Notes: generated by a model from the sequence alone, not told the origin. A stretch of DNA of 64,000 nt from Allolobophora icterica (GCA_963556255.1 OY744613.1:40953409-41017408); one strand, 5' to 3'; positions 10,156 to 21,660 are shown, counted from the first letter of the stretch. A program made the numbers and translations.

Positions 10156-10500
10156 CCTACGTCATGCAACTTCTAAAGGTTCGTGTTCATTTCTCATCAT
10201 GCATTCTACAATAATGAATTTCTTGACCACAGTTTGTTGATGAAGACGATTGCAACTGAAATGGGTTTCATTGAGGTCATGCCAAAGCACAAGATAGATA
10301 TTCACGGAAAATATCGAACTGCTGCGTCATGGTCAGTATCACTTGGCTGGCCAGCTTGTGGCATGGAGCATAACCAATGGAGGTCCAGGTTTAACATGCT
10401 TATCAAGTCAGATGATCCATCTCATGTGTAAAGTGTCTGAAAGACCTTTCTGCTGTTGCTCAGCAGATACCCGACGACACGCAGGATGGTGTCTCAATTG
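10156..10500 (+). pseudogene. HECT/G2E3-like domain fragment, copy 3
   Basis: This is a near-duplicate of copy 2, sharing its left edge (CTACGTCATGCAACTTCTAA). A 20-bp piece near the start is missing. The segments LMKTIATEMGFIEVMPKHK and AGQLVAWSITNGGPG are readable but in different frames, so it is a pseudogene. Confidence 0.5.
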
Positions 10501-11143
10501 TGCGGACGAACGGTTGACAATGGACGTGGTCGTGAAGGTTTGCAGACGCGAGGACATGGTTCAACACGACCAAGGAGGACGAATAAGTGTGGGATTCGCA
10601 TCAACTAAGGGTTGGACGTGGTGAGAACGGTAGTGACAGGGGCGTTTGGAGGTGTGTCGACTGAACATTCGACGGTGCCATTGTCGGAGAAAGCTATTCC
10701 AGCTATTAAACATAGTCTGGAATATGGATGAAACGGGGCTGCAATTAGATTTAAAAGAAAAAAATTAGCTGCAAAAGGAGTTAAGTCCTTACATATGAGG
10801 ACCAGTGGAATCATGAAAATATTACTATTATTGCTTGCGTTACTCTGCAGTTTCAGACCATGGATGCACCGGAAGGTACAAACAGAACTGTCAGTGACTG
10901 AGGCTGGACTAAGCAAGGAAATGCGAAGCTCTGGTTTCTCGCTATTATCAAAGCTTATTAGAAATCACACTAGATATAAATGTTTAAGTTAACAACCGTC
11001 GTGACATGTGAAGATACTTTGAAAAATATGTATTTAACAAAATTCTGCGTCAAATTCACAGCTGTTAATGTGACCGACAGATGGTCTATAAAACATAATT
11101 ATATTTTAATTCATCCTAGAACATCAAGTTCTAAAAGAAGTAG
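10501..11143. other. No gene seen
   Basis: Only short frames without motifs are present on either strand; nothing could be assigned. Confidence 0.35.
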
Positions 11144-11755
11144 TTGGTGTATTGCTGCTTCAAGTTCATAGTTTATCACGGTCTGTACGCCAGACAATCG
11201 CTTACACGTCACATTCGAAAGAAGCACAAGCCTAATAGTCGACGTGTGTACGCTGGAACCAATGCGACCGTGGTGAAGCCAGAGGGAGTCGTCAGCGAGT
11301 TTCCCTCTGACATGGACGCTGCTTCGGAAGTTAGTCTGGACTTAGAGGAACTTCTTTCCCTGGAAGAATTTCTGGGTGAGGACCACGATCAAGGATTGAT
11401 GAATTACCTCACTTCCTTGCCAACCTCAGACGATCCTCATGCATCACGTGCTCCGGAAACTTCGTCGGCAGTTCAGGACATCGTGGAGGAAACCTTTTTG
11501 GAGGCATCGATGGTGAGTAGTCCGGCTCCGTTGGGTGGGGTCCAGCCTTTGTGGCCGGACATGCTTGACGCATTGGCTGCACATGCACACGCCTATGTCC
11601 CCATCTGTTCTTTGGAGCGTTTTTCGGAGATAGTGGCGGAAAAGATCCCCGGATGCCCCGCTTGGGCTCCCAGGGTATTGTATAAGAGGTTGCGTCCAGG
11701 CGGACCACAGGATGCCCAGGGAAGCATGGAGATGGAAGCCATAGTCTTAGAGTAG
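11144..11755 (+). CDS. Zinc-finger/acidic ORF, copy 3 (203 residues, partly open)
   Basis: An uninterrupted frame contains the second half of a C2H2 finger (QSLTRHIRKKH, with both zinc-binding His). An acidic linker follows (SLDLEELLSLEEFLGEDHDQ), then a C-terminal domain with Pro/Ala-rich and aromatic positions (CPAWAPRVLYKRLRPGG). The Cys pair of the finger is damaged (CCFKF instead of CxxC), so the start at 11144 is probably not native. The acidic part aligns with the 9840-9900 segment of copy 2. This looks like a transcription-factor-like or structural accessory protein of a mobile element; the family is not recognised. Confidence 0.5.
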   Translation: MVYCCFKFIVYHGLYARQSLTRHIRKKHKPNSRRVYAGTNATVVKPEGVVSEFPSDMDAASEVSLDLEELLSLEEFLGEDHDQGLMNYLTSLPTSDDPHASRAPETSSAVQDIVEETFLEASMVSSPAPLGGVQPLWPDMLDALAAHAHAYVPICSLERFSEIVAEKIPGCPAWAPRVLYKRLRPGGPQDAQGSMEMEAIVLE

Positions 11756-11929
11756 CAGCTGGGTAGCCCTCTTATGTTTTTTTTCCTTTCTTTACATCAC
11801 CGGGTTGGTGATGGTTCCCCATAAGGGACTTGGGGAGTTTCTGTGGTCCCGGGGATTGTGGCAGTTTTGCCCCCGGGTCTTTGGTTTTTTCCTGTCTCCT
11901 CCCCTCCTTCTCGTCGCTGCCTCCTCGTC

Positions 11930-12340
11930 CTTACCGCGGCTGCCTTCCTGCCTCCTCGCCGTTGCCGCGGCTGCCTTCCTCGTCTTTTGCCGCGGCTGCC
12001 TTCCTGCCTCCTCGCCGTTGCCGCGGCTGCCTTCCTCGTCGTTGCCGCGGCTGCCCTCCTGCCTCCTCGCCGATGCCGCGGCTGCCTTCCTCGTCGCTGC
12101 CTCGTCTGCCGCGGCTGCCTTCCCTCGTCCTTGCCGCGGCTGCCTTCCTGCCTCCTCGTCTGCCGCGGCTGCTTTCCTCCCCTTCTCCTCGTCGTTGCCG
12201 CGCTGGCTGCCTCGCCTGCCGCGGCTGCCTTCCTCTGATTTATCGTCATAGTGACTCATCGTCGTAGTGACTCATCGTTGTCGTTTGCCGCGGCTGCCTC
12301 TGCTGTCGCGGCTGCCTCTTCTGCCGCTGCTGCCTTCGTC
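11930..12340 (+). repeat. GC-rich minisatellite (TTGCCGCGGCTGCCTTCCT core)
   Basis: More than ten copies of a roughly 25-35 bp unit share the core GCCGCGGCTGCCTTCCT, alternating with GCCTCCTCGCCGTTG. The array ends about 10 bp before the TATAAAAA at 12347. Its low TA content leaves several frames open on both strands, which should not be read as genes. Confidence 0.9.
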
Positions 12341-12346
12341 GTTTTG

Positions 12347-12354
12347 TATAAAAA
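12347..12354 (+). promoter_or_regulatory. TATA box (TATAAAAA)
   Basis: This is a perfect core-promoter motif immediately after the minisatellite. Which transcript it served is uncertain: the LTR-like unit or the PolB relic starting about 12.8 kb. Confidence 0.45.
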
Positions 12355-12984
12355 GGCCACGCAACTGAACAGAGACGGATATTTTGTGGTTATTTTGGGG
12401 ATATTTTGTGAGACTTGCGGACGATTTACGGACGAATTGCGGCGGCAAAGACGGTCGAATGTAAAAAGACGTACAAGAAAGCAGCGTAAGAGCTGACAGT
12501 AGAATTCGGTCGTTTAGTTCGGACAAAGAGTACTTGGATCAAGTGAATACGGACTGTGGTAACTACGGATATTAAGTAACTAGTTCTAAACAGTTTTTGT
12601 AAATCGATAGGGAACTTTAAGCGGTTGAACTACACGCCGGTTCGGCGTTCTTTTCTTTGCTCTGAAGAGTCGTGTGTTGCATAAATAAAAGATTGAAACG
12701 ACCTACAGTCTCCTGACATACAACGGGAGCCTTATTCACGCGGGATTCCGGAGGAAGAAGATAGTCGCCCCGGGGTAGTCATCCTGGTAATAGTTTTAGA
12801 CCCCGGTGGTACCTGACTGTGGTTGTGCATTTCAATCGCGAAAATCCAGACGGCGACGCGAACACGACCGGATACTTCAATTCGACGCCGGCGATTCTCC
12901 TACGATCTACGGACCCGCACGCGAAGCTGGAAAAGGCTAACTCCAGATTCGATGAACTGATCGATTAATTCGTTGGGGGGGGTT

Positions 12985-13960
12985 TGGGTTGGTCCGTCAC
13001 CGGCATAGACAATTTGAAAGTATGTATGGCCGGATTCGATCCGATCAGTGGATCGTCGTTTTTATCAACACCTACATGGATAAGCAATAAGAAAGCGGTA
13101 CTGAACATTGAAAACGATAAAGACGACTATCCAAAATCCACAAAATTCTCGAATTCGCCCAATCGAAATGGTTAAAACCGTACATCGATTTCAACAAGAC
13201 GAAGCATCAAGCCGCGACGTCTCCGTTTGAGAAGGACTTGTTTAAATTAATGAATAATTCAGTCTATGGCGAGCGCTCGAAAATAAGAGATGTCACCTAG
13301 ACGTGCGTATCGTCACGACCGCGCGAAGAGCCAGGCGACACATAGCCCATCCAACGTTTAACTCGTTTAACATTATAAACCAGGATGTGACCGTAATCAA
13401 AACTGACAAAGTCTAACATCTTTCTGAACAAACTTCATATGTATGAGTTTCATTACGACCACATTTTGAAATCGAATGGCGAAAGAGCGAGACTACTCTT
13501 CACAGACACCGAAAGTTTATGTTACCACATTCGTACCGACGACTTATACGCGGACATGGGACGACATTCGATACTTCGGATTATCCGATCTACCATTTCT
13601 TATACAGTCGCGTTAACGCCAAAATCATCGGCAAATTCAAAGACGAGACGAATTCGACACCTCCCATTGAATTTATAGGTTTGCGATCCAAAATGTATAG
13701 CTTGCAGTTACCAAATAAAAAGGAAAAGAAGACTGCAAAGGGTATAAAAAGTCTTTTCTGCCGAAGTCTATTCACCACGACGACTATAAGAAGTGTTTAT
13801 TCGATGCGCTACCCACACCCCGAGCTTTTACTGTATCCGCACTCCGCAGTCGTAAACATTCGTTGCATACTATGGAAATTTCGCCATACGACGATAAACG
13901 ATATCTGCTTAATAGCGCAGAATCTCTAGCTTACGGACATTTTAACATACCGACGTGAAC
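12985..13960 (+). pseudogene. Protein-primed DNA polymerase B relic, copy 1 (Polinton/adintovirus-like)
   Basis: This is a broken family-B polymerase of the protein-primed type found in Polinton/Maverick elements and related integrated viruses. The N-terminal region is recognisable by GSSFLSTPTWISNKKAVLNI at about 13048. A large deletion then joins it to the polymerase half, with the NNSVYG-like motif near 13253 followed by a stop, and TDTESLCYH at about 13501. A frameshift follows, then the C-terminal YGHFNIP near 13933. The exonuclease domain and most of the palm are missing. In motif C the second acidic residue is Glu rather than the usual Asp. Confidence 0.7.
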
Positions 13961-14245
13961 TGCTTATTTCATAGATTGTATTGATTATTCTCTTCGTTTT
14001 GTGTACATAACGTTATTTCAAATCTTCGTTCCGCGTTCTTTGATACTCGTCCTATCTAGCAATCGTCTTTTCCTTAGGGCAACCAACCAAAACTGTGCAA
14101 AGAGAACTGTCCAATAGACGATCGGATAACGAGAGCACGAATTTAATAAAAGTCAACGTCCATAGTTCCGTGTATCTGTAGTCTGTACACACTGTGTGTG
14201 TTGGTAAAACGATAGACGATAGGTTTAACATCAATAGATCAATGT
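13961..14245. other. No gene seen
   Basis: This stretch follows the PolB stop and is AT-rich. It has no recognisable coding or structural signal. Confidence 0.4.
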
Positions 14246-14400
14246 GGGAGATGACATAAGCAATTTTTATAATGACTTCCGCAGAAAGCCGCACTTCTAG
14301 AACAAGCTGTCAAGTGTTGCTAGCAAGAAAACTGGGTGAAAGGAAGCGTTCTAAGTAAAGAATGCGGAAGTTAAAAGACGCCTTGAATTGGAGCTCATCA
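14246..14400 (+). pseudogene. Zinc-finger/acidic ORF fragment, copy 4
   Basis: The DNA matches 9885-10015 (blocks around GATGACATAAGCAATTTTT, AGAAAGCCGCACTTCTA and GGAAGCGTTCTAAG). Only the end of the acidic linker and the basic segment remain, with frameshifts. Confidence 0.5.
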
Positions 14401-14825
14401 TCGATAATGCAATGTAAAGAAAAGACTATGACGTCAACCACAGGATAATGTTGAGCTATCTGGCTTCTGGTATAACACCGATACAGTAAGAACGGTTTAG
14501 CTACATCAGCCGTTTCGGACTGTTGTCAGATCATTTCCATCAGAGAAGTTCGGTGAAATTTAGCAGCATTTGCGAAAACTTACACAAGCAGTCTCTATAT
14601 GGTGTTAGGGCTGTTGATGACACTATATCGATAATGACGGATGCATGACATCATTGCAGAACCAACAGCTACCACATAGATCATATTGCTAGCAGACTGA
14701 AAACACAAAGTTGTTGACATCCAACATATCAATCGTGATGATGACAGCTGTACACAGTGTCAAGAAGTAGTGGACTTCGATCGCATGTACAACAGCTAGG
14801 ATCTGAGCAACATCAATCGCCCAAT
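14401..14825. other. Non-coding tail of the duplicated unit
   Basis: No coding motif was found. The same sequence recurs at about 16105-16526, nearly unchanged, as part of the 1.7-kb duplication. Confidence 0.5.
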
Positions 14826-15775
14826 CGTTTTTATCAAGCAATAGGCAATAAGAAAGCGGCACTGAACATTGAAAACGATAAAGACGACTATCCAAAATCC
14901 ACAAAATTCTCGAATTCGACCAATCGAAATCGTTAAAACCGTACATCGATTTCAACACGACGAAGCGTCAAGCTACGACGTCTCCGTTTCAGAAGGACTT
15001 GTTTAAATTAATGAACAATTCGGTCTATGGCGAGCGCTCGAAAATAAGAGATGTCACCTAGACGTGCGTATCGTCACCACCGAGGCGAAGAGCCAGGCGA
15101 TATATAGCCCATCCAACGTTTAACTCTTTTAACATTATAAACCAGGATGTGACCGTAATCAAACTGACCAAGTCTAACATCTTTCTGAACAAACCGGTTT
15201 ACGTTGGTATGTCCATTCTGGACATCTCTAAACTTCATATGTATGAGTTTCATTACGACCACATTTTGAAATCGAATGGCGAAAGAGCGAGACTACTCTT
15301 CACAGAAACGAGTTAGTTTATGTTATCACATTCGTACCAACGACTTATACGCGGACATGGGACGACATTCGATACTTCGGATTATCCGATCGACCATTTC
15401 TTATACAGTCGCGTTAACGCGAAAGTCATCGGCAAATTCAAAGACGAGACGAATTCGACACCTCCCATTGAATTTATAGGTTTGCGATCCAAAATGTATA
15501 GCTTGCAGTTACCAAATAAAAAGGAAAAGAAGACTGCAACGGGTATAAAAAGTCTTTTGTGCCGAAGTCTATTCACCACGACGACTATAAGAAGTGTTTA
15601 TTCGATGCGCTACCCACACCCCGAACTTTTATTGTATCCGCAGTCGTAAACATTCGTTGCATACTATAGAAATTACAAAGAGGGCTCTTTCGCCATACGA
15701 CGATAAATATATCTGCTTAATAGCGTAGAATCTCTAGCTTACGGACACTTTCACATACCGACGTAAACTGCTTAT
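14826..15775 (+). pseudogene. Protein-primed DNA polymerase B relic, copy 2
   Basis: This is the second member of the tandem duplication. It begins inside the N-terminal block (NKKAALNIENDKDD). It shows the motif-B remnant NNSVYG near 15013, and keeps the linker with GMSILDISKLHMYEFHYDHI that copy 1 lacks. The catalytic motif C at about 15300 is destroyed by a small rearrangement producing a stop. The C-terminus near 15690-15760 is frameshifted. Confidence 0.7.
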
Positions 15776-15956
15776 TTCATAGATTGCATTGATTATTCGT
15801 TTCGTTGTGTGTAGGCCCTACATAAAGTTATCGGATAACGAGAGCACGAATTCCATAAAAGTCAACGTCCATAATTCCGTGTAAACACTGCAACATTTTG
15901 ATTGTGTGTGTTGGTAAAACGATAGACGATAGGTTTAACATCAATAGATGAATACG

Positions 15957-16105
15957 GGAGATGACATAAGGAATTTTTTTGTAATCACTTCCGACAGAAA
16001 GCCGCACTTCTAGTCACGTGTTGCTAGCAAGAAAACTGGGCGAAAGGAAGCGTTCTAAGCAAAGAATTCGGAAGTTAAAAGACGCCTTGAAATGGAGCTC
16101 ATCAT
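15957..16105 (+). pseudogene. Zinc-finger/acidic ORF fragment, copy 5
   Basis: This is the duplicate of the 14246 fragment, again with the GGAAGCGTTCTAAG block. It is frameshifted and lacks the finger. Confidence 0.5.
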
Positions 16106-16526
16106 CAATAATGCAATGTGAAGAAAAGACTATGACGTCAACCACAGGATAATGTTGAGCTATCTGGCTTCTGGTATAACACCGATACAGTAAGAACGGT
16201 TTAGCTACATCAGCCGTTTCGGACTGTTGTCAGATCATTTCCATCAGAGAAGTTCGGTGAAATTTAGCAGCATTTGCGAAAACTTACACAAGCAGTCTCT
16301 ATATGGTGTTAGGGCTGTTGATGACACTATATCGATAATGACGGATGCATGACATCATTGCAGAACCAACAGCTACCACACAGATCATATTGCTAGCAGA
16401 CTGAAAACACAAAGTTGTTGACATCCAACATATCAATCGTGATGATGACAGCTGTACACAGTGTCAAGAAGTAGTGGACTTCGATCACATGTACAACAGC
16501 TACGATCTGAGCAACATCAGTCGCCC

Positions 16527-16980
16527 TTCGTGTGCATGACCATAACATGACAATCAACAAGCGTCTGCGTGAAAGGAAGCAAGCCAGGAATTCAAATGAT
16601 CGCTGCAACTGCACCCACCCGATAACAGCCAGTGGAAAAGGGGCCCGGAAAAACACCTAACCCTGGTTTCAATGATAAAGAGCGCCCGTGAGGTTTATGG
16701 ATGAAGGGATACCCCGTGCGGGCATCATGCAAGTGCTAACTGCCCGGTTTCCGGAGTATGTCTCGGATGCTGGACGAGCCGCCTACCGACGTGCCTATGG
16801 ACGATGTAGAGGTCATCGTCCTGGATTAGCGCAGGGCCTGCGCCCAGGAAATGCAGGGCCAGCATTTCTCCGCAGTGGATGCAAAGTTCCGAAATCCTTC
16901 AGTTTTGTTCCGCTGCCTCCTCGCCTACTCTGCCTCCTCAACTCGCCTACTCTGCCTGGACTCGCCTTTGAGCAATTCTT
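16527..16980. other. No confident gene
   Basis: A 117-residue plus frame starts at 16688, but its later part is a Pro/Leu-rich low-complexity stretch with no recognisable motif. Its last quarter overlaps, out of frame, the start of the YqaJ-like sequence. Confidence 0.3.
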
Positions 16981-16984
16981 GAAA

Positions 16985-17670
16985 TTGCTCAAAGTCGAAC
17001 TAATGACGAAGCTCTTGAAGCATACAAGCAAGTCTGTGTGAAGTCCGCTACAGATGAGTTAGAAATTCATACGAGGGTCCAATCTAAGAATGTTCTGTGG
17101 CATCTCCATCGGAGAGGTCGCATAACAGGTACGAGCTTGCATGACATTTAACATCAAAGATCTTTAAAAAAAACTTGCAAACTTGTGACGAAAATCTGAG
17201 GCTACGGATCAAAAGATATATCTCACTTGTCTTCAGTTTCGTGGAGCAGTGAACATAAGATCAAGAAGTATGTTGATGTCCAGAAGCCTCGTCATACTAA
17301 ATTTAAACAAAGACCAGTTGGATTTCTAATCGACAGTGGTGATGTTTTCATTGGTACACCAGCCGATGGTGTGGTTAACTGCGAGTCATTGAAGTGGAAC
17401 AGGAGTCATTCAAGTGAAATGTACACACAAGCACCGTAATATACATCTACTGGATGCAGCAGCCACTGACAAAGAATTCTGCCTTACTGCAGATGGTCGG
17501 TTGAAAAGAAATCACAAATATTATAGCCATGTTCAAATGCAGATGCATATTCACCATGTTAGCTATTGTGATTTTGAAGTCTTTACAAATATTCCTTTAC
17601 ATGCTTGTAGACTTTCTCGTGATGACATTTTTCTGAAATTTACTGTTGACAAATGCAAGTCCTTCTAAAT
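16985..17670 (+). pseudogene. YqaJ-type (lambda-exonuclease-like) nuclease domain, degenerate
   Basis: Joined over two stops and frameshifts, the readable blocks follow the YqaJ viral-recombinase fold. A helix with TRVQSKNVLWHLHRRGRITG (about 17075) comes first, then SVSWSSEHKIKKYV. The active-site Asp follows in IGTPADGVVNC (about 17355), then the ExK strand in a frame reading VIQVKCTHKHRN (about 17406). YYSHVQMQMHIHHVSYCDF comes last. The catalytic Glu of ExK is Gln here, so the copy should be inactive. Such nucleases are widespread in metazoan mobile elements. Confidence 0.65.
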
Positions 17671-18284
17671 GACTAATGTTTTACCTGAATTAAGGGGTCA
17701 GACACTTGAAAAGTAAGAGAATCATACTGCATCACAACAGAAAATCGTGTGATTTGAAACATGTGCATTCTATGTTGCATAGTGTTACATTGAACAGGTA
17801 TTGCTAACGTTGTGATTTCAAACATTTCCTAAACTGGTCCTTTCCATAAATAAATGAAGCAAGATTTGATTATGACTCCAAGAAGTTATACTATGGTTCG
17901 AAATTACAAACGAAAAACCTCTCATGGATAGGACAAAAATTGGTCATCGGTTGTTTTAATCACAGCCATTGATGAAGTAATAGCGAACAGCAAGCGTCCA
18001 AGTGAAACTAGTCTGGCTTACAATATTCCTGATACTTTATCGCTATCTGAAGTGAACCAATGATCAACTCCAAGTGCATGGTGGACGATTTTTCCAAGTG
18101 CATGGTGGACGATTTTGACACAAGTGTCCCCAGATCTACTTGAGGAAGATTTGTGCGAATACGCAAAAAATTTGCGCCTTTGCTTATGAACTGGCAGAAA
18201 AAACCATCTTGAACACAATTTTGACACGAGTCAGAAAAGGGCCGGACGTCACTGTTTGGATGCATATCTTCGTCGTTTTCCTAA
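17671..18284. other. No gene; 24-bp tandem pair
   Basis: No coding motif was found. A 24-bp unit with AAGTGCATGGTGGACGATTT is directly repeated twice at about 18069-18116. Confidence 0.4.
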
Positions 18285-18339
18285 TTGTGTAGCATGTCAC
18301 CGTGGTACATGCAGGTGTGTGTACATCTTGCCATGAATT

Positions 18340-20109
18340 TCTGCCAGCACCAGCAGAAGACTGATAATCTGTTACAGAAGTATCATCGTCTTGGATATAT
18401 TAAAAATGAGATGCGGGGGTCTTTAACAGTAAAGCATGGCGTTATTATAAGTGAGAGGCACCTTAGGCGTCATTTGAGTCGACTACGGTTGTTCCGTCGT
18501 AAGCATCATACAGATATAACAGAAGTGAGTTTTTGTTATGAACGAGTTGAGAACGCGTGGACAGCACCTCGGCTATAGGATGATGCACGAGAGATGTGTG
18601 CATCATCCTCATAGTAATTAGAGAGACTGATGAAAAAAGGAAGTTTGAGGAACAATTAGGAAGAATAGCAAGCTTTCTCGAAAAACCAGCGAAAAAACGC
18701 AAGGACATCTGCAAGGAGTTCTAGGGACACATTGTTAGACGATGCCATTTGTCAAAAGGTTCTAATTTTGTGTGACATTTACTTGCATGACAAACTGAAG
18801 CCATATGGCATATGTATTAATGGAAGCATAGACGGATTTTCACGAAATGTAATATGATTGGAGACATACCATACAAGCAGCAAGGCTAAACTTATTGCGG
18901 GATACTTAATGCAACCTATCAGAAGATTAGGTGGTTGTCCCATGCACATCAAAGCAGATATGGGAATGAAGAGCTCTCATGTTGCATTGTTGCAGCAGCT
19001 CATGCAGCATGACGGTACAGATAGTTGGGGTGACGAGAGCAGTTTTTGTATGGGAAGAGCACTGCCAACCAGAGAATTGAAAGTTTCTTGTCCATGTTGA
19101 GAAAACACCATTGTCAGTTCTGGATAAGCCGATTCCATCAACTGAAAGAAAAGGGTGATTTTACAGGAACTTTCATTGACACGGAGCTTATTCGTTTTTG
19201 TTTCCTGCAACTGATTCAGGTTGTGAACAACAAATTTAATTGCATCAATCTTAAGGCAGTGGGGGAGGGTGGGGCATGTAAGCGTCTCTAATGGCCTCTG
19301 CTGCCCAAAACTCCACCCACACCGCCTCCACAAGGCCCCAACTGTTTCAACAGAGTGTGTGGTGGACGACCAACTCCTCGCCGGTATAAGCGAGTGTCAT
19401 GAGCGAAGAACCGAAGGACGGACGATGTCCATCAATGCTGAGCGATGGGGTCTCTCTAAAAACACCGGGAGGAAGGCTTACCTCTCTATGTATCCCGAGG
19501 TAAAATGTAAAATGATGTCAGAAGAGAATTCAGTCAAGGCCCCCACGGTCGTCATCCAACAAAAACCTTGTAAGAAAGAAGAGGCTAAACATCGAGAACG
19601 GCGCCATTGGACATATGAACCTGCCTGAGGGCAGAGAACAAAAGAAGATAAGACAGTGACTATAACACTACCTTTATCCCTTATTCCTAGCTTTATGGAA
19701 GTACGCTGTTGCAGACTTCTGGCACAATAAGTAATGCCTAATCAGTTGGGTTACATGAATGTACAGAATCCTTCAAGTTGTTAGATGATCACAAAGCAAA
19801 GCTGAGGAGACACCAGTTTATGTTTTACTTGTTACATTTGTAATATGCACAACAATGGCTTTCTGCAAGTGGCTGTGTAAGCAATTTAACATAACGTAGT
19901 AGCTAGGTTTGGTGTGCTTTTCAACTATAAATGCTTGTTGTTTGTTTTAATTGTAATATGAACTGTGTCTTTTTCAGAGAGAACTTGATGACTTTGTCCA
20001 AGTTTGGAGTGCACACTGCATTCATCGTTTAAAGTTTGCCAGTGGACCTTTTGGAAGACCATCACTGATGTATGATGCACCCAAGGCATTTAGGGGCTCT
20101 GAATGCCTG
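18340..20109 (+). pseudogene. DDE integrase-core transposase-like gene, two recognisable exons
   Basis: An HTH segment (about 18465-18515, LSRLRLFRRKHHTDITEV) precedes an rve-type catalytic core. The first Asp is in SIDGFSR (18831), the second in KADMG (18957) and the Glu in NQRIESF (19079), so all three acidic positions are readable. A stop near 18850 and a frameshift near 19045 break the frame. The core continues as GDFTGTFIDTELIRFCFLQL. After a gap, an exon at about 19977-20109 (ELDDFVQVWSAHCIHRLKF, then FGRPSLMYDAP) is bounded by a pyrimidine-AG acceptor and a GTAAAC donor. This matches a large animal family of Ginger/IS3EU-like integrase genes; the superfamily is inference. Confidence 0.7.
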
Positions 20110-20925
20110 GTAAACATAAAAAAGTGATATTAATGCATGTTTTTAGGCATGCACATTCAAGACGATATTACCATGTGACAAAGATATTTATGAGTTAGCC
20201 CAATGGTATCAAAATGGTCGACTGCATAAAACTTCATAAATCAATACCCAAAGTCAAGATAATTATATGAATATTGACTTTTCAGAATGCTACTAAGTTG
20301 TAATGTGTGTCCAAAGGAATTTGAGACTGTCAATATTTACACAACTCATCTTAGAAATATTCATGTGTTAATTCCTCCTTGCTCTTTGCATTGCAATAGT
20401 TGTGGGTGTATTAGAACACTTTCTGATTGCAGAGATCTGCCAAGCATTTGACGCATTCACATCAACAATTATATAGCACTGAACAGGAAGTAATTCCAAA
20501 GTTGTGAGATGACAATGAGGTTAAATCAGATCTCCCAAAGTAGATCCTGATGACAATATGCGCAACAATCTGCCTGGAGTTGGAGTTTGGTGTTTCCCAA
20601 GCTCCACTGAAATTTTTGTCGACATATATATCGCCTCTAGAGAAGTGATATATGATACTTATCTGGAAGAAAGTACTAAGCAGGTGCTTCTGAAAGTGGG
20701 TTTCCTTGAAGATTCAGGAATCTGTCGCTTTATTAGAAAAGTTTTATGGGAGGAAGATTCCATTTAGTTGCATAGACAGTCATTATAAGTTACAATCATA
20801 AGTTAACGGTGGGATTCAAGTCACAACATCTCAGGAAAGTGCAGGCAAACTCAGGCTGAAAACCTTTTTCATTACATCCCTATTGCTGGTACGTTGACTA
20901 AGGTAATGCAACAGAGAGACAGAGT
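20110..20925. other. No confident gene
   Basis: A 69-residue frame at 20558-20767 could be an exon of the neighbouring relic but has no motif I recognise. The rest is AT-rich and shows nothing. Confidence 0.3.
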
Positions 20926-21660
20926 TTGGATTCAATTTTTGAAAGTCACAGATCTCCCTCTGATAGAAATCTGTATGAAGACTGGCTTATGGTGAGATTG
21001 GACAGAAGCTGTAGAACTATGCAAAACAACAATTCCCTGAAAGCATACACATACTTTTACAGCTTTACTGATGAAAAGGGTAAAAGAGATATCATCAAGG
21101 AATCACAAGCACTGCAGGAATATGTTGAAACTGGTGCTTCTCATTTATTGCGTACCACAGTGTTTCGGTCATTTCGGAATGACGACATATCTAGGGCTGC
21201 AAGGAGGGATTCACTTATTGTTGACATCGGCAAATTGTGTATGAAGAACGTTGGACCAGAAAAATATGCTGGTGTTGCTAAAAGAATGAGGAATGCTGCT
21301 AGACTGAGCACTACTAAAATTAAGAGAACTTGACAACAAACCAAGCAGAAGCATTACTGACTGGATAAACCCCAAATCGTTCGACATATTACTTGAAGCG
21401 GTTGAAAGCATGTCAGGCCAGTTGGCGGACGAAGAAACGGGACTAGTACAGCTCGAGAAGCCGTCTGTTGCCAAGAAAATGGGACAAATTTTGGTCCAGC
21501 TGGCGGAAAGAAAGAGAGGTATAGCAATGAGGGCAGATGACGAGGTTGCAGAAAGAGATGCCGTTAGATTTCTTGCTTTGCATAAATCAGAATGGACAGA
21601 TCAGATAGCAGGAGCAGCTACAAGAACCCTAAATCGACGGCATCAATTGGCGGACATTTC
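20926..21660 (+). pseudogene. Large-family ORF preceding a tyrosine-recombinase-like domain
   Basis: Two frames meet near 21320. The first has ISRAARRDSLIVDIGKLCMK and the GVAKRMRNAARL helix. The second has SITDWINPKSFDILLEAVES, KPSVAKKMGQILVQLAERK and a WTDQIAGAATRTLNRR helix. I recognise this as the conserved middle of a family abundant in fish, cnidarians and invertebrates, whose C-terminal part I recall as tyrosine-recombinase-like. That part is not visible here. The family assignment rests on pattern memory. Confidence 0.4.

Larger units (their letters stand above)
11775..12718 (+). mobile_element. Possible LTR or promoter block
   Basis: The block starts TGTTTT and ends CCTGACA, and contains TATAAAAA at 12347-12354 followed 330 bp later by AATAAA at 12684-12689. 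That spacing of promoter and polyadenylation signal is LTR-like. However, no second LTR, primer-binding site or target duplication was found. It could instead be the promoter of the polymerase relic that begins about 12.8 kb. Confidence is low. Confidence 0.3.
13055..16526 (+). repeat. Tandem direct duplication of about 1.7 kb
   Basis: The interval 13055-14822 is repeated at 14823-16526, with an offset of 1761 bp at the left and 1704 bp at the right. The unit holds a PolB relic plus the acidic-ORF segment and a non-coding tail. Copy 1 has lost about 45 bp that copy 2 keeps, near 15195-15235, so neither derives simply from the other in its present state. The copies remain highly similar, so the duplication is recent relative to the decay. 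Confidence 0.9.

Noticed and set aside
11792..12267. Five overlapping open frames of 131-155 residues on both strands
   Set aside because: They lie in the GCCGCGGCTGCC minisatellite, which lacks stop codons because of its composition; the encoded peptides are simple repeats.
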